Assembly: GCA_017524725.1 (NCBI GenBank) | Contig: JAFXUZ010000005.1 | Span: forward strand, 1 to 64,000 | Direction of reading: 5' to 3' | DNA: 64,000 nucleotides | From: Clostridia bacterium | GTDB lineage: Bacteria; Bacillota; Clostridia; Christensenellales; Aristaeellaceae | Part shown: piece after piece, positions 8,132-17,272 of the stretch | Numbering within the stretch: the first letter of the stretch is position 1 | Layout: every line of letters begins with the position of its first letter | Notes under the pieces: generated by a model | Told to the model about the DNA's origin: nothing | The model's database searches: none | The model's input: only the letters and a program-made list of their open reading frames with translations | Position numbers and translations under genes: made by a program

Positions 8132-11104
8132 GTGAAATATCTTGCCGGGATCATGCTGCTGATACTCTGCCTGACGGGAGCGTTCAGTGCCCAGGGCGAA
8201 AATGTCGGCGGAGAATGGGAAGATCTGTATTACATGTTTGCGGAGACCGCCGTTGAATACGGCGATCTCCGGGCGGAATGGGCCAGGGAGCCGGAAGTTT
8301 ACGTACCTGCGCCGGAAGGGGCCCAAATCGTATTGCGGGCTCAGGACGCGGTGCTGAAGGGCGACGCCGAATTTATTCCCGCATTCGACGGCTACGACAG
8401 CCTGTATCCCGATCAGGCCCCGGCGCCAAAGGCGGTGCTTCGGTCGGGCGACGGCGAGAATTCCGCTTCCTGGCGCGTCATTGTGGATCGGCCCGGGCTG
8501 TATGAACTGCAGGTGACTTATCTGCCCCTTGGCGGCAACGAAGCCAAGGTGCAGCGGAAGATGACCATCGATGGGGAAACGCCCTTTGAGGAGGCCAACA
8601 ACCTGTGTTTCTATCGCGTGTTTGAAGAAGAAGTGCCGGAAAGCGGTAAAATGCGCGTCAATGCCATCGGCGACGAGGTTTGGCCCCATATGCGCGAAAA
8701 AGAAGTATGGCAAACCGTGCGGGCTGTGGACCAGCAGGCGATTTATGCGGACCCGCTGCAATTCTATCTGTCCGCAGGAGAGCATGAGATCACTTTACAT
8801 TATGTGGATCAGCCTGTCGTGCTGGGGGAAATCGCCTTTACTGCCCCAAGGACGTATCCTTCTTACAAAGAAAAAGCAGCGGAATGGGCAAAAGCAGGAT
8901 ACAAGCCCGTATCCCCTGATACGGCGGTCAAGCTTCAGGCGGAAAACAGCGCCTGGCGCAGTGAAAACGTGATCCGCCGGGAATCCGACGCCGATCCCCT
9001 GACCGAGCCGAAATCCGGCGCCGAGCGGGTGCTGAACATCGTGGGCGGCTATCGCTGGCGGCTGGGCAACGCGGCGGTAAGCTGGGAGATCGACGTGCCG
9101 GAATCCGGCCTGTACGCCGTTCATTTTAAGGTGCTGCAGAATACTGACCCGGGCATGCCCTCTTATCGGCAGATCATGATCGATGGGGAGATCCCCTTCG
9201 AGGAAATGAAGCTGTATTCCTTCCCTTACGACAGCCATTGGTACGGCGATACCCTGCGGGACGAAAACGGTACGCCCTATCAGTTCTATTTGGAAAAAGG
9301 AAAGCATATCCTGACCGCCACCGTGAAACTGGGACCCATCGGCGAGATCATGCGCCGCACGGAAAAGGATACCACCTATCTGGGCCGGGTCCAGCGTGAG
9401 ATCGTGAAAATCACCGGCACGGATCCGGACTACAACTATGAATACGATCTGTACCGCACCATGCCGGAACTGAGCGGACAGCTTAGCTATCTGGCGGAAA
9501 GGCTTACCGAAAGCGCGGACAAACTTGCATCCATTTCCAACGAAACCACCTCCATGGAGAACAATTACCGTCAGATCATTGATCAATTGCTGTTCTTCTC
9601 CGAGGACGTGGACCGCATTCCCAAGGCGCTCAGCGACCTGGACAACGCCCAAAGCAACCTTGGCACCTATATCGCCTCCATGGAAAAATGCCCTGTTGCT
9701 ATGGATTACCTGGTGCTGACCGCGCCGGAAACGGCGTTTGATATCAAAACATCTAATTTTTGGCAGCGCATGGCCGTTACGGGAGAGAATTTCATCGCCT
9801 CCTTCTCCAAGGACTACGACAGCGTAGGCCTGATCGTGGACGATATGCCCGGGGATTCAGAGACCACCGTGCTGAATGTGTGGATCGCCCGCGGCACCGA
9901 ATGGGGAGAGATCCTGAAGGAATTGGCAGATGAAGACTTTACGCCCAAAACCGGGATCGTGATCAACCTGCATGTACTGCCCACCGGACAATTGTCCACC
10001 GGATCCGTGAACACCATCATGCTCTCCGTAGCCAGCGGCACCGCGCCGGATGTGGCGCTCTCCGTGGAATATAATCTGCCCAACGAATTCGCTTTTCGGG
10101 AAGCCGTGGCGGACCTGAGCAAGTTCCCGGACTTCGGGAAAGTGGCTTCAAATTTTTATGAAAGCAGCCTGATCCCCTTCCGGTACAACGGCGGCGTGTA
10201 CGCCCTGCCGGAAACCATGGATTTTACCTGCATGATCTATCGCCAGGATGTGCTTTTCGAGCTGGGTCTGGAGCTCCCGGAAACCTGGAACGACCTGTAC
10301 CAAAGGGTGCTTCCCCGGTTATATGAGAACAACATGAGCTTTTCCCTGCCGGTGGATACTTCCGTTTCCAGCAATTCCCCCGGCGCGCTGCGCGGCTTTA
10401 CCATGCTGCTTTTACAGATGGGCGGCGATTATTATCGGGGAGACGGGGCCGCCTCCGGCCTGGATACGCCGGAAGCCTATAAGGCTTTCAAAGCCTGGAC
10501 GGATATGTATGCCAATTACGAAATCGACGCGGAAAGCAATTTCTTCACCCGGATCCGGACCGGTACCATGCCCATCGGCATCGGGAACTTTACCACCTAT
10601 ATGCAGCTTATGACCTCCGCACCGGAATTGTACGGCCGCTGGAGCATTGCGCCTGTGCCCGGCACCTTGCAGGCAGACGGCACCGTGAAGCATACCGTAG
10701 GCACCACGGCGGCCACGGCGGATATTATTTTAAGCCAAAGCGACAAACAGGACGCCGCCTGGGAATTCCTGAAATGGTGGAGCAGCGAGGAAGTGCAGAC
10801 CCGGTACGGACGGGAGCTGGAAGCTATCCTGGGCATGGGCGCCAGATGGAACACCGCCAATGTGAACGCCTTCTATTCCCTACCCTGGGACGCCCGGCAT
10901 GAACGGGTGATCAAGGCCCAGATGGACGCGGCAGAAGAACAGCTGATCGTGCCCGGCGGGTATTTCACCGGCCGCCATATCATCAACGCCTGGAACCGGG
11001 TGGTCATCAACAATGAAAACGCCAGGGACGCCCTGGAGAAGGCCGTCAAGGATATCAACAAGGAGCTTCATAACAAGCGGGTAGAGTTCGGATTGGAACA
11101 ATAA
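8132..11104 (+). CDS. Oversized sugar ABC solute-binding protein with N-terminal binding-like modules
   Basis: 990 residues, more than twice the usual ~430-550 for family-1 sugar-binding proteins. The GTG start follows GGGGGAGG. Residues 1-22 are a signal peptide (hydrophobic core, FSA-QG) with no lipobox cysteine. Residues ~60-250 and ~265-435 are two similar beta-rich modules (both contain 'IDGE-PFEE' and 'W-V/I-V/D-P-GLY'), resembling carbohydrate-binding modules. A helical segment spans ~440-530. Residues ~560-990 are the binding-protein core (TVLNVWIARGTEW, SGTAPDVALS). It sits directly before two permease genes and supplies their substrate. The extra modules might hold the polymer near the membrane; that is inference. 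Confidence 0.82.
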   Translation: MKYLAGIMLLILCLTGAFSAQGENVGGEWEDLYYMFAETAVEYGDLRAEWAREPEVYVPAPEGAQIVLRAQDAVLKGDAEFIPAFDGYDSLYPDQAPAPKAVLRSGDGENSASWRVIVDRPGLYELQVTYLPLGGNEAKVQRKMTIDGETPFEEANNLCFYRVFEEEVPESGKMRVNAIGDEVWPHMREKEVWQTVRAVDQQAIYADPLQFYLSAGEHEITLHYVDQPVVLGEIAFTAPRTYPSYKEKAAEWAKAGYKPVSPDTAVKLQAENSAWRSENVIRRESDADPLTEPKSGAERVLNIVGGYRWRLGNAAVSWEIDVPESGLYAVHFKVLQNTDPGMPSYRQIMIDGEIPFEEMKLYSFPYDSHWYGDTLRDENGTPYQFYLEKGKHILTATVKLGPIGEIMRRTEKDTTYLGRVQREIVKITGTDPDYNYEYDLYRTMPELSGQLSYLAERLTESADKLASISNETTSMENNYRQIIDQLLFFSEDVDRIPKALSDLDNAQSNLGTYIASMEKCPVAMDYLVLTAPETAFDIKTSNFWQRMAVTGENFIASFSKDYDSVGLIVDDMPGDSETTVLNVWIARGTEWGEILKELADEDFTPKTGIVINLHVLPTGQLSTGSVNTIMLSVASGTAPDVALSVEYNLPNEFAFREAVADLSKFPDFGKVASNFYESSLIPFRYNGGVYALPETMDFTCMIYRQDVLFELGLELPETWNDLYQRVLPRLYENNMSFSLPVDTSVSSNSPGALRGFTMLLLQMGGDYYRGDGAASGLDTPEAYKAFKAWTDMYANYEIDAESNFFTRIRTGTMPIGIGNFTTYMQLMTSAPELYGRWSIAPVPGTLQADGTVKHTVGTTAATADIILSQSDKQDAAWEFLKWWSSEEVQTRYGRELEAILGMGARWNTANVNAFYSLPWDARHERVIKAQMDAAEEQLIVPGGYFTGRHIINAWNRVVINNENARDALEKAVKDINKELHNKRVEFGLEQ

Positions 11105-11149
11105 ACAGTCGGAAAGGTCTCCTCATTAACGGTAAAGGAGTTGAGCGCC

Positions 11150-12061
11150 GTGCAGGCAGCGGTAAAAAAGGGCGGCTTCAAGAAATGGATACGCAAAAAC
11201 GGAACGGGCTATGCTTTCCTTTTGCCTTTCCTGATCCTGTTCTCGGTGTTTGTGATCGTACCGGTAGCTGTGGCTATGTATTACAGCCTGACGAACTACA
11301 ACATGATCCAGCCTGCCCGGTTCGTGGGCATCAGCAATTATTCCCAGCTGATCCTGGACGACGATGTATTCCTGATCTCCCTCAAAAACACCATGGTATT
11401 CGCCGTCATCACCGGTCCGATCGGCTACTTCGCCTCCTTCCTGATGGCCTGGCTGATCACGCTGGTCAAGCGGGGCCGCGGCTTCTTTTCCCTCATGTTC
11501 TACGCCCCCAGCCTGACCAGCGGCGTAGCCATGGCCAATATCTGGCTGATCCTTTTTTCCGGGGACCGGTACGGATACATCAATAATCTGCTGCTGCGCA
11601 TGGGCCTGATCCTGGAGCCCATCCTGTGGACCAAGGACGCCACCTATGTGCTTCCGGTCGTCATGATCATTTCCGTCTGGATGAGCATGGGCACCGGATT
11701 CCTGGTGTTCCTGGCAGGTCTGCAGAATGTGGACCCCGCCATGTACGAAGCCGCCCGGGTGGACGGCATCAAAAACAAATTCCAGGAACTGAGGTTCATC
11801 ACCCTACCCATGATGAAGCCTCAAATGCTGTTCGGAGCCATCAACGCGATCGTAGGCGCCTTCGGGGTGTTCGACGTGGCCACTGCCGTGGCCGGCATGC
11901 CCAGCCCCAATTACGCCGCTCACACCATCGTGGCGCATTTGTACGACTACGCCTTCACCCGCTACAACATGGGCTACGCCAGCGCGGTAGCCATGGCGCT
12001 GTTCGTGATCACCTTCACCCTGGGCCGCATCTGCATGCATGTATTCAGGGACAACACCTGA
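11150..12061 (+). CDS. Sugar ABC importer permease, MalF type (importer 1)
   Basis: 303 residues with about six membrane helices, the first near residues 17-40 after a basic cytoplasmic tail. The EAA loop that docks the ATPase is present as YEAARVDGIKNKFQELRFITL. A TTG at 11141 is also in frame but lies only one base after AAAGGAG, so I chose the GTG at 11150, which has a 9-base spacing. It pairs with the MalG-type permease that follows after 18 bp. No ATPase gene is near. In B. subtilis and relatives such permeases share one MsmX-type ATPase, which is the likely solution here. Confidence 0.88.
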   Translation: MQAAVKKGGFKKWIRKNGTGYAFLLPFLILFSVFVIVPVAVAMYYSLTNYNMIQPARFVGISNYSQLILDDDVFLISLKNTMVFAVITGPIGYFASFLMAWLITLVKRGRGFFSLMFYAPSLTSGVAMANIWLILFSGDRYGYINNLLLRMGLILEPILWTKDATYVLPVVMIISVWMSMGTGFLVFLAGLQNVDPAMYEAARVDGIKNKFQELRFITLPMMKPQMLFGAINAIVGAFGVFDVATAVAGMPSPNYAAHTIVAHLYDYAFTRYNMGYASAVAMALFVITFTLGRICMHVFRDNT

Positions 12062-12079
12062 CGGAAGGAGGCGATAAAA

Positions 12080-12970
12080 ATGACCGCAAAAGCTGTGTAC
12101 AAACCGCGCCGTTTCAAATTCCGTTTAAAAAAGCTCACCTTTTCCCGCTTTTCGCTTTATCTGCTTCTGACCGTGCTGGTAGTGATCGCGGGCCTTCCGC
12201 TGTTTGCCATGGTGTGCCGCAGCCTGATGCCGCTGGATGAACTCTACATTTATCCGCCCCGGCTGATCGTGCATAAGCCCACCCTGAGGAATTTCAGCGA
12301 TCTGCTCACATCCCTTTCCTCGTCCACCGTGCCCTTCACCCGGTATATTTTCAATTCGCTGTTCACCACGGTGGCCACGGTGCTGGCAAGCGTGGTCGTG
12401 TGCTGCATGGGCTCATACGGCCTGGCCAAGCATAAACCCGCGGGCAGCGGCGTGATTTTCGCCATCGTGGTGGCGGCACTGAGCTTTTCCACCCACGTGA
12501 CCCAGATCCCCAACTACCTGGTCGTCAATAAGCTGGGCCTGGTGAACAGCTACTGGGCTCTGGTTATTCCCAAAATCGCCGTGGCCTACAATTTCTTCCT
12601 GGTCAAGCAATTCTGCGAACAATTGCCCGATTCCATTCTGGAAGCTGCCCGCATCGACGGAGCAAGGGAATTCCATGTGTTCTGGACCATTGCGATGCCG
12701 CTGCTCAGGCCTGCCTGGACAACTTTGGCGGTATTCTCTTTCGTAAACAACTGGAACGATTATTTCTCTCCCCTGATCTTTATCTCCAGCAATGCGCTGA
12801 AAACCCTGCCCCTTGCCCTCCAGACCCTGTCCGGCGGAGCGGGCGTGGTAGCCCGCGCGGGCACGGTCGGCGCGGCGACATTCCTTACCACGGTTCCTTC
12901 CATCCTGGTGTTTGCCATCATGCGCGGCAAGGTCATGGAAACCATGTCCTTCTCGGGCATCAAGTCGTAA
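12080..12970 (+). CDS. Sugar ABC importer permease, MalG type (importer 1)
   Basis: 296 residues with about six membrane helices. The EAA motif EAARIDGAREFHVFW lies in the last third, followed by the family-typical NNWNDYFSPL. AAGGAGG precedes the ATG by a normal distance. It lies between the MalF-type partner and the NHL-repeat gene with 12 bp to the latter, so the three are clearly one transcript. It forms the second half of the membrane channel for the substrate bound by the 990-residue binding protein. Confidence 0.88.
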   Translation: MTAKAVYKPRRFKFRLKKLTFSRFSLYLLLTVLVVIAGLPLFAMVCRSLMPLDELYIYPPRLIVHKPTLRNFSDLLTSLSSSTVPFTRYIFNSLFTTVATVLASVVVCCMGSYGLAKHKPAGSGVIFAIVVAALSFSTHVTQIPNYLVVNKLGLVNSYWALVIPKIAVAYNFFLVKQFCEQLPDSILEAARIDGAREFHVFWTIAMPLLRPAWTTLAVFSFVNNWNDYFSPLIFISSNALKTLPLALQTLSGGAGVVARAGTVGAATFLTTVPSILVFAIMRGKVMETMSFSGIKS

Positions 12971-12982
12971 GGGGGAAGAGCA

Positions 12983-14434
12983 ATGAAAAGAGTTTTGTTT
13001 CTTTCCCTTGTGCTGCTGATGCTGTGGCTGCCCCCGGCTCAGGCCGTAGTGGGTATGGATGCCTTCGTGGTGGATACCGATACCACCGATCCGGACAACA
13101 GTTTCGTTCCCATCCCCGCCGCCTACGAGGTGTATACCACCATTAAAAACCTGGGCGAAGCCGGGTTCATGAACCACCCGGAGGATATTTTCGTAGCCCC
13201 GGACGATACGCTGTATATCGCCGACGGAGAGAACAACCGGGTGCTGCAAATGACCCGGGATGGCCTGGTGATCCGGGAAATTACGGAAGGCTGCGGGGCA
13301 AAATTAAAAAAGCCCCGGGGCGTGTATGTACATTCCGACGGCAGCATCTGGATCGCCGATACCGGAAACTTACGCATCGTGACCCTGAACGGTGATCTTA
13401 CCGACCGCAAGGTATACGTGAAACCCGAATCCAGCCTGCTGGGCGCAAATTTCACCTTCGATGTACAGAAGATCTTCGTTGCCAATACAGGCTACATTTA
13501 CGCCCTCAAAGGTGCGAATTTGATCGCCCTGGACGATGCAAACAATTTCCGGGGGTACCTTGGCGCGGATAAAGTAGGCTTTTCCCTTTCCCGCTTCCTG
13601 ATCCGTCTGTTCGGGAGCAAAAGCCAGATCGAGCGCACCGTGAAGCAGGAGCCGGCCAGCTATTCCAATTTCTTCATCGGCTCGGACAACATGATCTACG
13701 GCATTCTTTCCAATAAAAATACCGCCCAGATCCGCAAGCTCAATTCCGTAGGCACCAACACCTATCCCGAGGAAACTTACGGCTTCACCCTGCCCAACCG
13801 TGCTTCCGGGGCTGCCTCCAAGGTGCTGGAGCCCGCCTTTGCGGACATTACCGTGGAAGATAACGGCATCATTACGGTGGTGGATCGGGGCACGGGCCTG
13901 ATCTACCAGTACGACCAGGACGGGAACCTTTTGTGCTGTTTCGGCGGCTTGGGCGATACGGGCGGACTTTTCCAGATCCCCATCAGCATCGACGCTGACA
14001 GCGAAGGCTACCTGTACGTGCTGGATTACCAAAGCAATGAGATCACCGTATTCAAACCTACGCATTTTATCCAGCTCGTACACCAGGCGGTCATGCTGCA
14101 CGGCGAAGGCCGCTACGATGAGGCCCTGGTCTATTGGAAACAAGCCCTGGAGATCGACAGCAACTATGCCCTGGCCCATCGGGGCGTGGCGAAGATCATG
14201 GGCAAGCAGGAGGAATGGGGCGGCGCCCTGCGCTCCTACCAGTTGGCCAACGATAAGGACGGTTATTCCGAGGCATTCGCAGAATACCGGCATGAATACT
14301 TCCGGCAGCATTTCCTTTTGGTGGTGGTGCTGGCGGTGGCCGTCATCTTCTGCTTTGTGAAACTTCTGTTCCTGGCAAAAAAGAAAGCGGACCAATGGGC
14401 GGACGATGTGCAGATGGGGAGGGGATTGAAATGA
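12983..14434 (+). CDS. Secreted NHL beta-propeller / TPR protein with C-terminal membrane anchor
   Basis: 483 residues. An N-terminal signal peptide (MKRVLFLS..., APPAQA-VV region) is followed by an NHL-type beta-propeller at about 50-360, with repeats such as PEDIFVAPDDTLYIAD, PRGVYVHSDGSIWIAD and PISIDADSEGYLYVLD. A short TPR-like helical region (~370-430, 'YDEALVYWKQALEIDSNYALAHRG') has two repeats. A single transmembrane helix lies at ~440-462, then a short basic cytoplasmic tail. The propeller therefore faces outward. No gluconolactonase catalytic set was identified. Its stop overlaps the next start (ATGA), implying translational coupling to the YIP1 gene. It may be an external scaffold or sensor for the importers; function is not known to me. 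Confidence 0.75.
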   Translation: MKRVLFLSLVLLMLWLPPAQAVVGMDAFVVDTDTTDPDNSFVPIPAAYEVYTTIKNLGEAGFMNHPEDIFVAPDDTLYIADGENNRVLQMTRDGLVIREITEGCGAKLKKPRGVYVHSDGSIWIADTGNLRIVTLNGDLTDRKVYVKPESSLLGANFTFDVQKIFVANTGYIYALKGANLIALDDANNFRGYLGADKVGFSLSRFLIRLFGSKSQIERTVKQEPASYSNFFIGSDNMIYGILSNKNTAQIRKLNSVGTNTYPEETYGFTLPNRASGAASKVLEPAFADITVEDNGIITVVDRGTGLIYQYDQDGNLLCCFGGLGDTGGLFQIPISIDADSEGYLYVLDYQSNEITVFKPTHFIQLVHQAVMLHGEGRYDEALVYWKQALEIDSNYALAHRGVAKIMGKQEEWGGALRSYQLANDKDGYSEAFAEYRHEYFRQHFLLVVVLAVAVIFCFVKLLFLAKKKADQWADDVQMGRGLK

Positions 14435-15063
14435 CGGCCCTGAAAATGTGCGTCATGATGCTGTTTCACCCCATTGTGGTGAGTGAACACATCAAGAAGC
14501 AGCGCGGCGTGCCGGAGTTCAGGCGGCTGAGCGTCATTTTGGTGCTGGCAATTCTGGCCCTGGCGCTGGCAGTGAACATCTTTTCCATTTACTTTACCCA
14601 TTATCCTCTGGCAACGGTGTCGGTCCGAAAGGCCAATCTGCTGCTGGAATGCGGAAAGCTTTTCGTACCGGTGCTTACCTGGGTGCTGGCTTCCTATGCG
14701 ATGACCACCATTCTGGACGGCGGAACCAAAATGGGCGAAGCGATGCTGTATAACGCCCTGACACTGGTGCCCTATGTGGCGTTCACGGTGCCCGCCGTGC
14801 TCCTTTCCCGCCTGATGGACGGGGGACAGGCCGGGGTATACGGCGTTATCACGGGCGGACTGCTTTTGTGGGTGGTGGCGCTCATGATCATCGGCATCAA
14901 GGAGATGAACGAATACAACGCTGCCAAAACGCTTTTGGTCGTACTGCTGACGGTGTTTACCATGGCCGTCATATGGGCCACGGCGGTGCTGTTATTCACC
15001 ATCTCCTCCCAGTTCGTTACCATGATCCGGGAAGTGTACTACGAGATCATTTACCGTATGTAA
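14431..15063 (+). CDS. YIP1-family integral membrane protein
   Basis: 210 residues with about five membrane helices (roughly residues 30-52, 68-88, 98-122, 130-152 and 168-192) and a short cytoplasmic N-terminus. The ATG overlaps the previous stop as ATGA and has GGGAGGGG upstream; a longer in-frame start at 14395 would lie inside the previous gene and is unlikely. The spacing of helices and the motif LYNALTLVPY match the bacterial YIP1 family, whose role in bacteria is undefined. Its position between the NHL-TPR protein and the DUF5696 protein, inside a double sugar-importer cluster, suggests a membrane partner of one of them. Confidence 0.72.
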   Translation: MTALKMCVMMLFHPIVVSEHIKKQRGVPEFRRLSVILVLAILALALAVNIFSIYFTHYPLATVSVRKANLLLECGKLFVPVLTWVLASYAMTTILDGGTKMGEAMLYNALTLVPYVAFTVPAVLLSRLMDGGQAGVYGVITGGLLLWVVALMIIGIKEMNEYNAAKTLLVVLLTVFTMAVIWATAVLLFTISSQFVTMIREVYYEIIYRM

Positions 15064-15079
15064 GGAAGGAGGGCGCCGC

Positions 15080-17215
15080 GTGAAGAAAAATGTTCTTATC
15101 CTGCTGTGCCTGACGGCGCTGCTGCTCTCCGGGATCGCCGCGGCGGAAGCGGAAACGGAAGGGGAAAAACAGCTGATCGCGCAAAACGACAGGCTCAGCC
15201 TGTTTCTGTCTCCCGACCTGTGCTCCATTGATATCCGGGACGCACTGACGGGAAAAACCTGGTCCTCCACCATGAACGATGAGACCGCCGAAGGCTTGAA
15301 GATCATTCCCGCCCAGCAAAAAAGGATCACATCGCTGCTGGCCGTCAACTGCACCAACCTGCAAAGCGGTCTGGGCGTTGTGAACAACCTGGCTCTCATG
15401 GCGGAAAAAGACCTGAAAGCGTCCTATGAGCTGATTGAAAACGGCATGCGCCTGACCTATTATCTGGGCACCTATCAGGTGGGACTGAGCATGGATATCA
15501 CCTTGGACGGTGCGAGCCTGCTGGTCCGTATGCCCTATGAGACCATTGTGGAGGACGGCGATTTTTCCCTGGTCAGCGTGGATGTGATGCCCTTCCTTTT
15601 CTCCGCCACAGACCGGGCAGAAGGCTTTTTCCTCTATCCCGACGGATGCGGCGCCATCATGGAATTCAAGGATTATGCCCATTACCGGGAGCCTGCCAGG
15701 CTGTATTCCGTCTACGGGGATTATCAGAAGCAGCCGATATTGCTGGATATGTTTTCCCAGGAAAGTCCCGAAGTGCTTTTCCCCGTGTTCGGAATGAACC
15801 GGGGCGGCCACGGGATGCTTGCGATCATTGAAAAAGGAGAAGAAACGGCCCGGGTGTCCGTGAACAGCTCCAACAACATCATCGGTATCAATTATCTGTT
15901 CGCCAATTTCCAGTACCGCCGCTCCTTTGAGGATAAACGTGTCGCCACCCGCGATATCAAGGTATTCGACAAGGACGATATCAAGGTGGATTATCAGATG
16001 CGCATCCTGTTCCTGGAGGAGGAAGACCCGGACTACAATGTGATGGCCCTCACATGGCGGGATTATCTGCTTTCCGGCGGACTGGCAAAAAAACATGGGA
16101 ACACGCCCTGTGTCGCAGTGGATCTGTTCATGACCGCTCCGGAGGAGGGACTGCTTTTCGATATTCCCCGCACGGTCACCACCCTTTCCCAGGCAAAGGA
16201 CATCCTGATTGCCCTGGATAGCCTTGGCGTTAAAAACATTCGTGCCTCCATCAAGGGATGGACAAAGGACGGTTATGGGAAAACACCGGACCGCTTTCCT
16301 CTCAGCGGTCCTATCGGCGGGGATGAAGATCTAAAGCGCCTCATTGAAACCGCCCATTCCCTGGGCGCCGCCGTGACCATGACAGCCAATTTCCTTGAGG
16401 CTGCGTCGGATCAGGGCGGTTATTCCCACCGCAACGACGTGGTATATACCGGAAATCACACGATATTGACCGATCCGGATGAAACGGTGTTCATGCTCAG
16501 TCCCGATGTTGCGGAAATCAAACTGAAGGATTTCCTGAAAAAGGCTTCCGCATTTCAATTGGACGGCCTGCGCTTTGAACGCATGGGAAAGTATATCGCT
16601 TACAATTACAACTCCCGCCGGTACCTGACGGCGGAGGATACCCTGGGTATCTACAGGACCATGGCAGCCGAAGCCCGTTCCGTTTTCGGGACGGTGGAGG
16701 CGGAGGGCGGCAACGCCGGATTATTGGGTACGGCGGATTTCTTTACCGACGTTCCCTATGACGATTTCGGCTACCAGATCACCACGGCATCTGTGCCATT
16801 TTACCAGATCGCACTGCATGGTTTGGTGGAATACGCGGGCCGTCCCGGCAACCTGAGCAGCGATCTGGAACGGGAAGTGCTGCGATGGGTGGAAATGGGC
16901 TATACCCCCTTCTTTGAGCTTACCTACGATAACACGGAAGAATTGATGTACACCGACTATCAAAGTCTGTTTTCCGCAGAATACACCGCCTGGCAGGACA
17001 GGGTGGCCTGGGCGGCAAAGCAGTTTACTTTGGGCCCGCTTGCCGAATTGCACGATCAATTGATGACGGAGCATCGCCGTCTGAGCGACACGCTGGTCCG
17101 GGTAACTTATGAAAACGGTACGGCGGTATATGTGAATTACGCTTCCGAACCCGCATGGGCCGATGGTGTGGAAGTCGGGGCAATGAGTTGGGCGGTATCA
17201 CCCGGCCGGCCGTAA
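15080..17215 (+). CDS. Secreted DUF5696-type protein with glycosidase-like TIM barrel
   Basis: 711 residues. The GTG start has AAGGAAGG upstream and a type I signal peptide (MKKNVLILL..., AAA-EAE). Residues ~35-310 form a beta-sandwich beginning with the segment NDRLSLFLSPDLCSIDIRDA, the texture of the N-terminal domain of several retaining glycosidases. Residues ~330-620 look like a TIM barrel (KNIRASIKGWTKDGYG, LGAAVTMTANF, DGLRFERMGK, VEAEGGNAG). A beta-rich C-terminus with VYVNYASEPAWADG follows. I recall such proteins being named DUF5696; no activity is known to me. Conserved acids (the D/E in LDGLRFE and GTVEAEGGN) are candidates for catalysis. It lies between the two importers and is probably extracellular. 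A novel glycoside hydrolase is plausible but unproven. Confidence 0.65.
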   Translation: MKKNVLILLCLTALLLSGIAAAEAETEGEKQLIAQNDRLSLFLSPDLCSIDIRDALTGKTWSSTMNDETAEGLKIIPAQQKRITSLLAVNCTNLQSGLGVVNNLALMAEKDLKASYELIENGMRLTYYLGTYQVGLSMDITLDGASLLVRMPYETIVEDGDFSLVSVDVMPFLFSATDRAEGFFLYPDGCGAIMEFKDYAHYREPARLYSVYGDYQKQPILLDMFSQESPEVLFPVFGMNRGGHGMLAIIEKGEETARVSVNSSNNIIGINYLFANFQYRRSFEDKRVATRDIKVFDKDDIKVDYQMRILFLEEEDPDYNVMALTWRDYLLSGGLAKKHGNTPCVAVDLFMTAPEEGLLFDIPRTVTTLSQAKDILIALDSLGVKNIRASIKGWTKDGYGKTPDRFPLSGPIGGDEDLKRLIETAHSLGAAVTMTANFLEAASDQGGYSHRNDVVYTGNHTILTDPDETVFMLSPDVAEIKLKDFLKKASAFQLDGLRFERMGKYIAYNYNSRRYLTAEDTLGIYRTMAAEARSVFGTVEAEGGNAGLLGTADFFTDVPYDDFGYQITTASVPFYQIALHGLVEYAGRPGNLSSDLEREVLRWVEMGYTPFFELTYDNTEELMYTDYQSLFSAEYTAWQDRVAWAAKQFTLGPLAELHDQLMTEHRRLSDTLVRVTYENGTAVYVNYASEPAWADGVEVGAMSWAVSPGRP

Positions 17216-17272
17216 CACGGCCGTATTGGGACGAAACGGAATTTCTGTCAGTGCGGCAAGGAGGGAAGGTCC

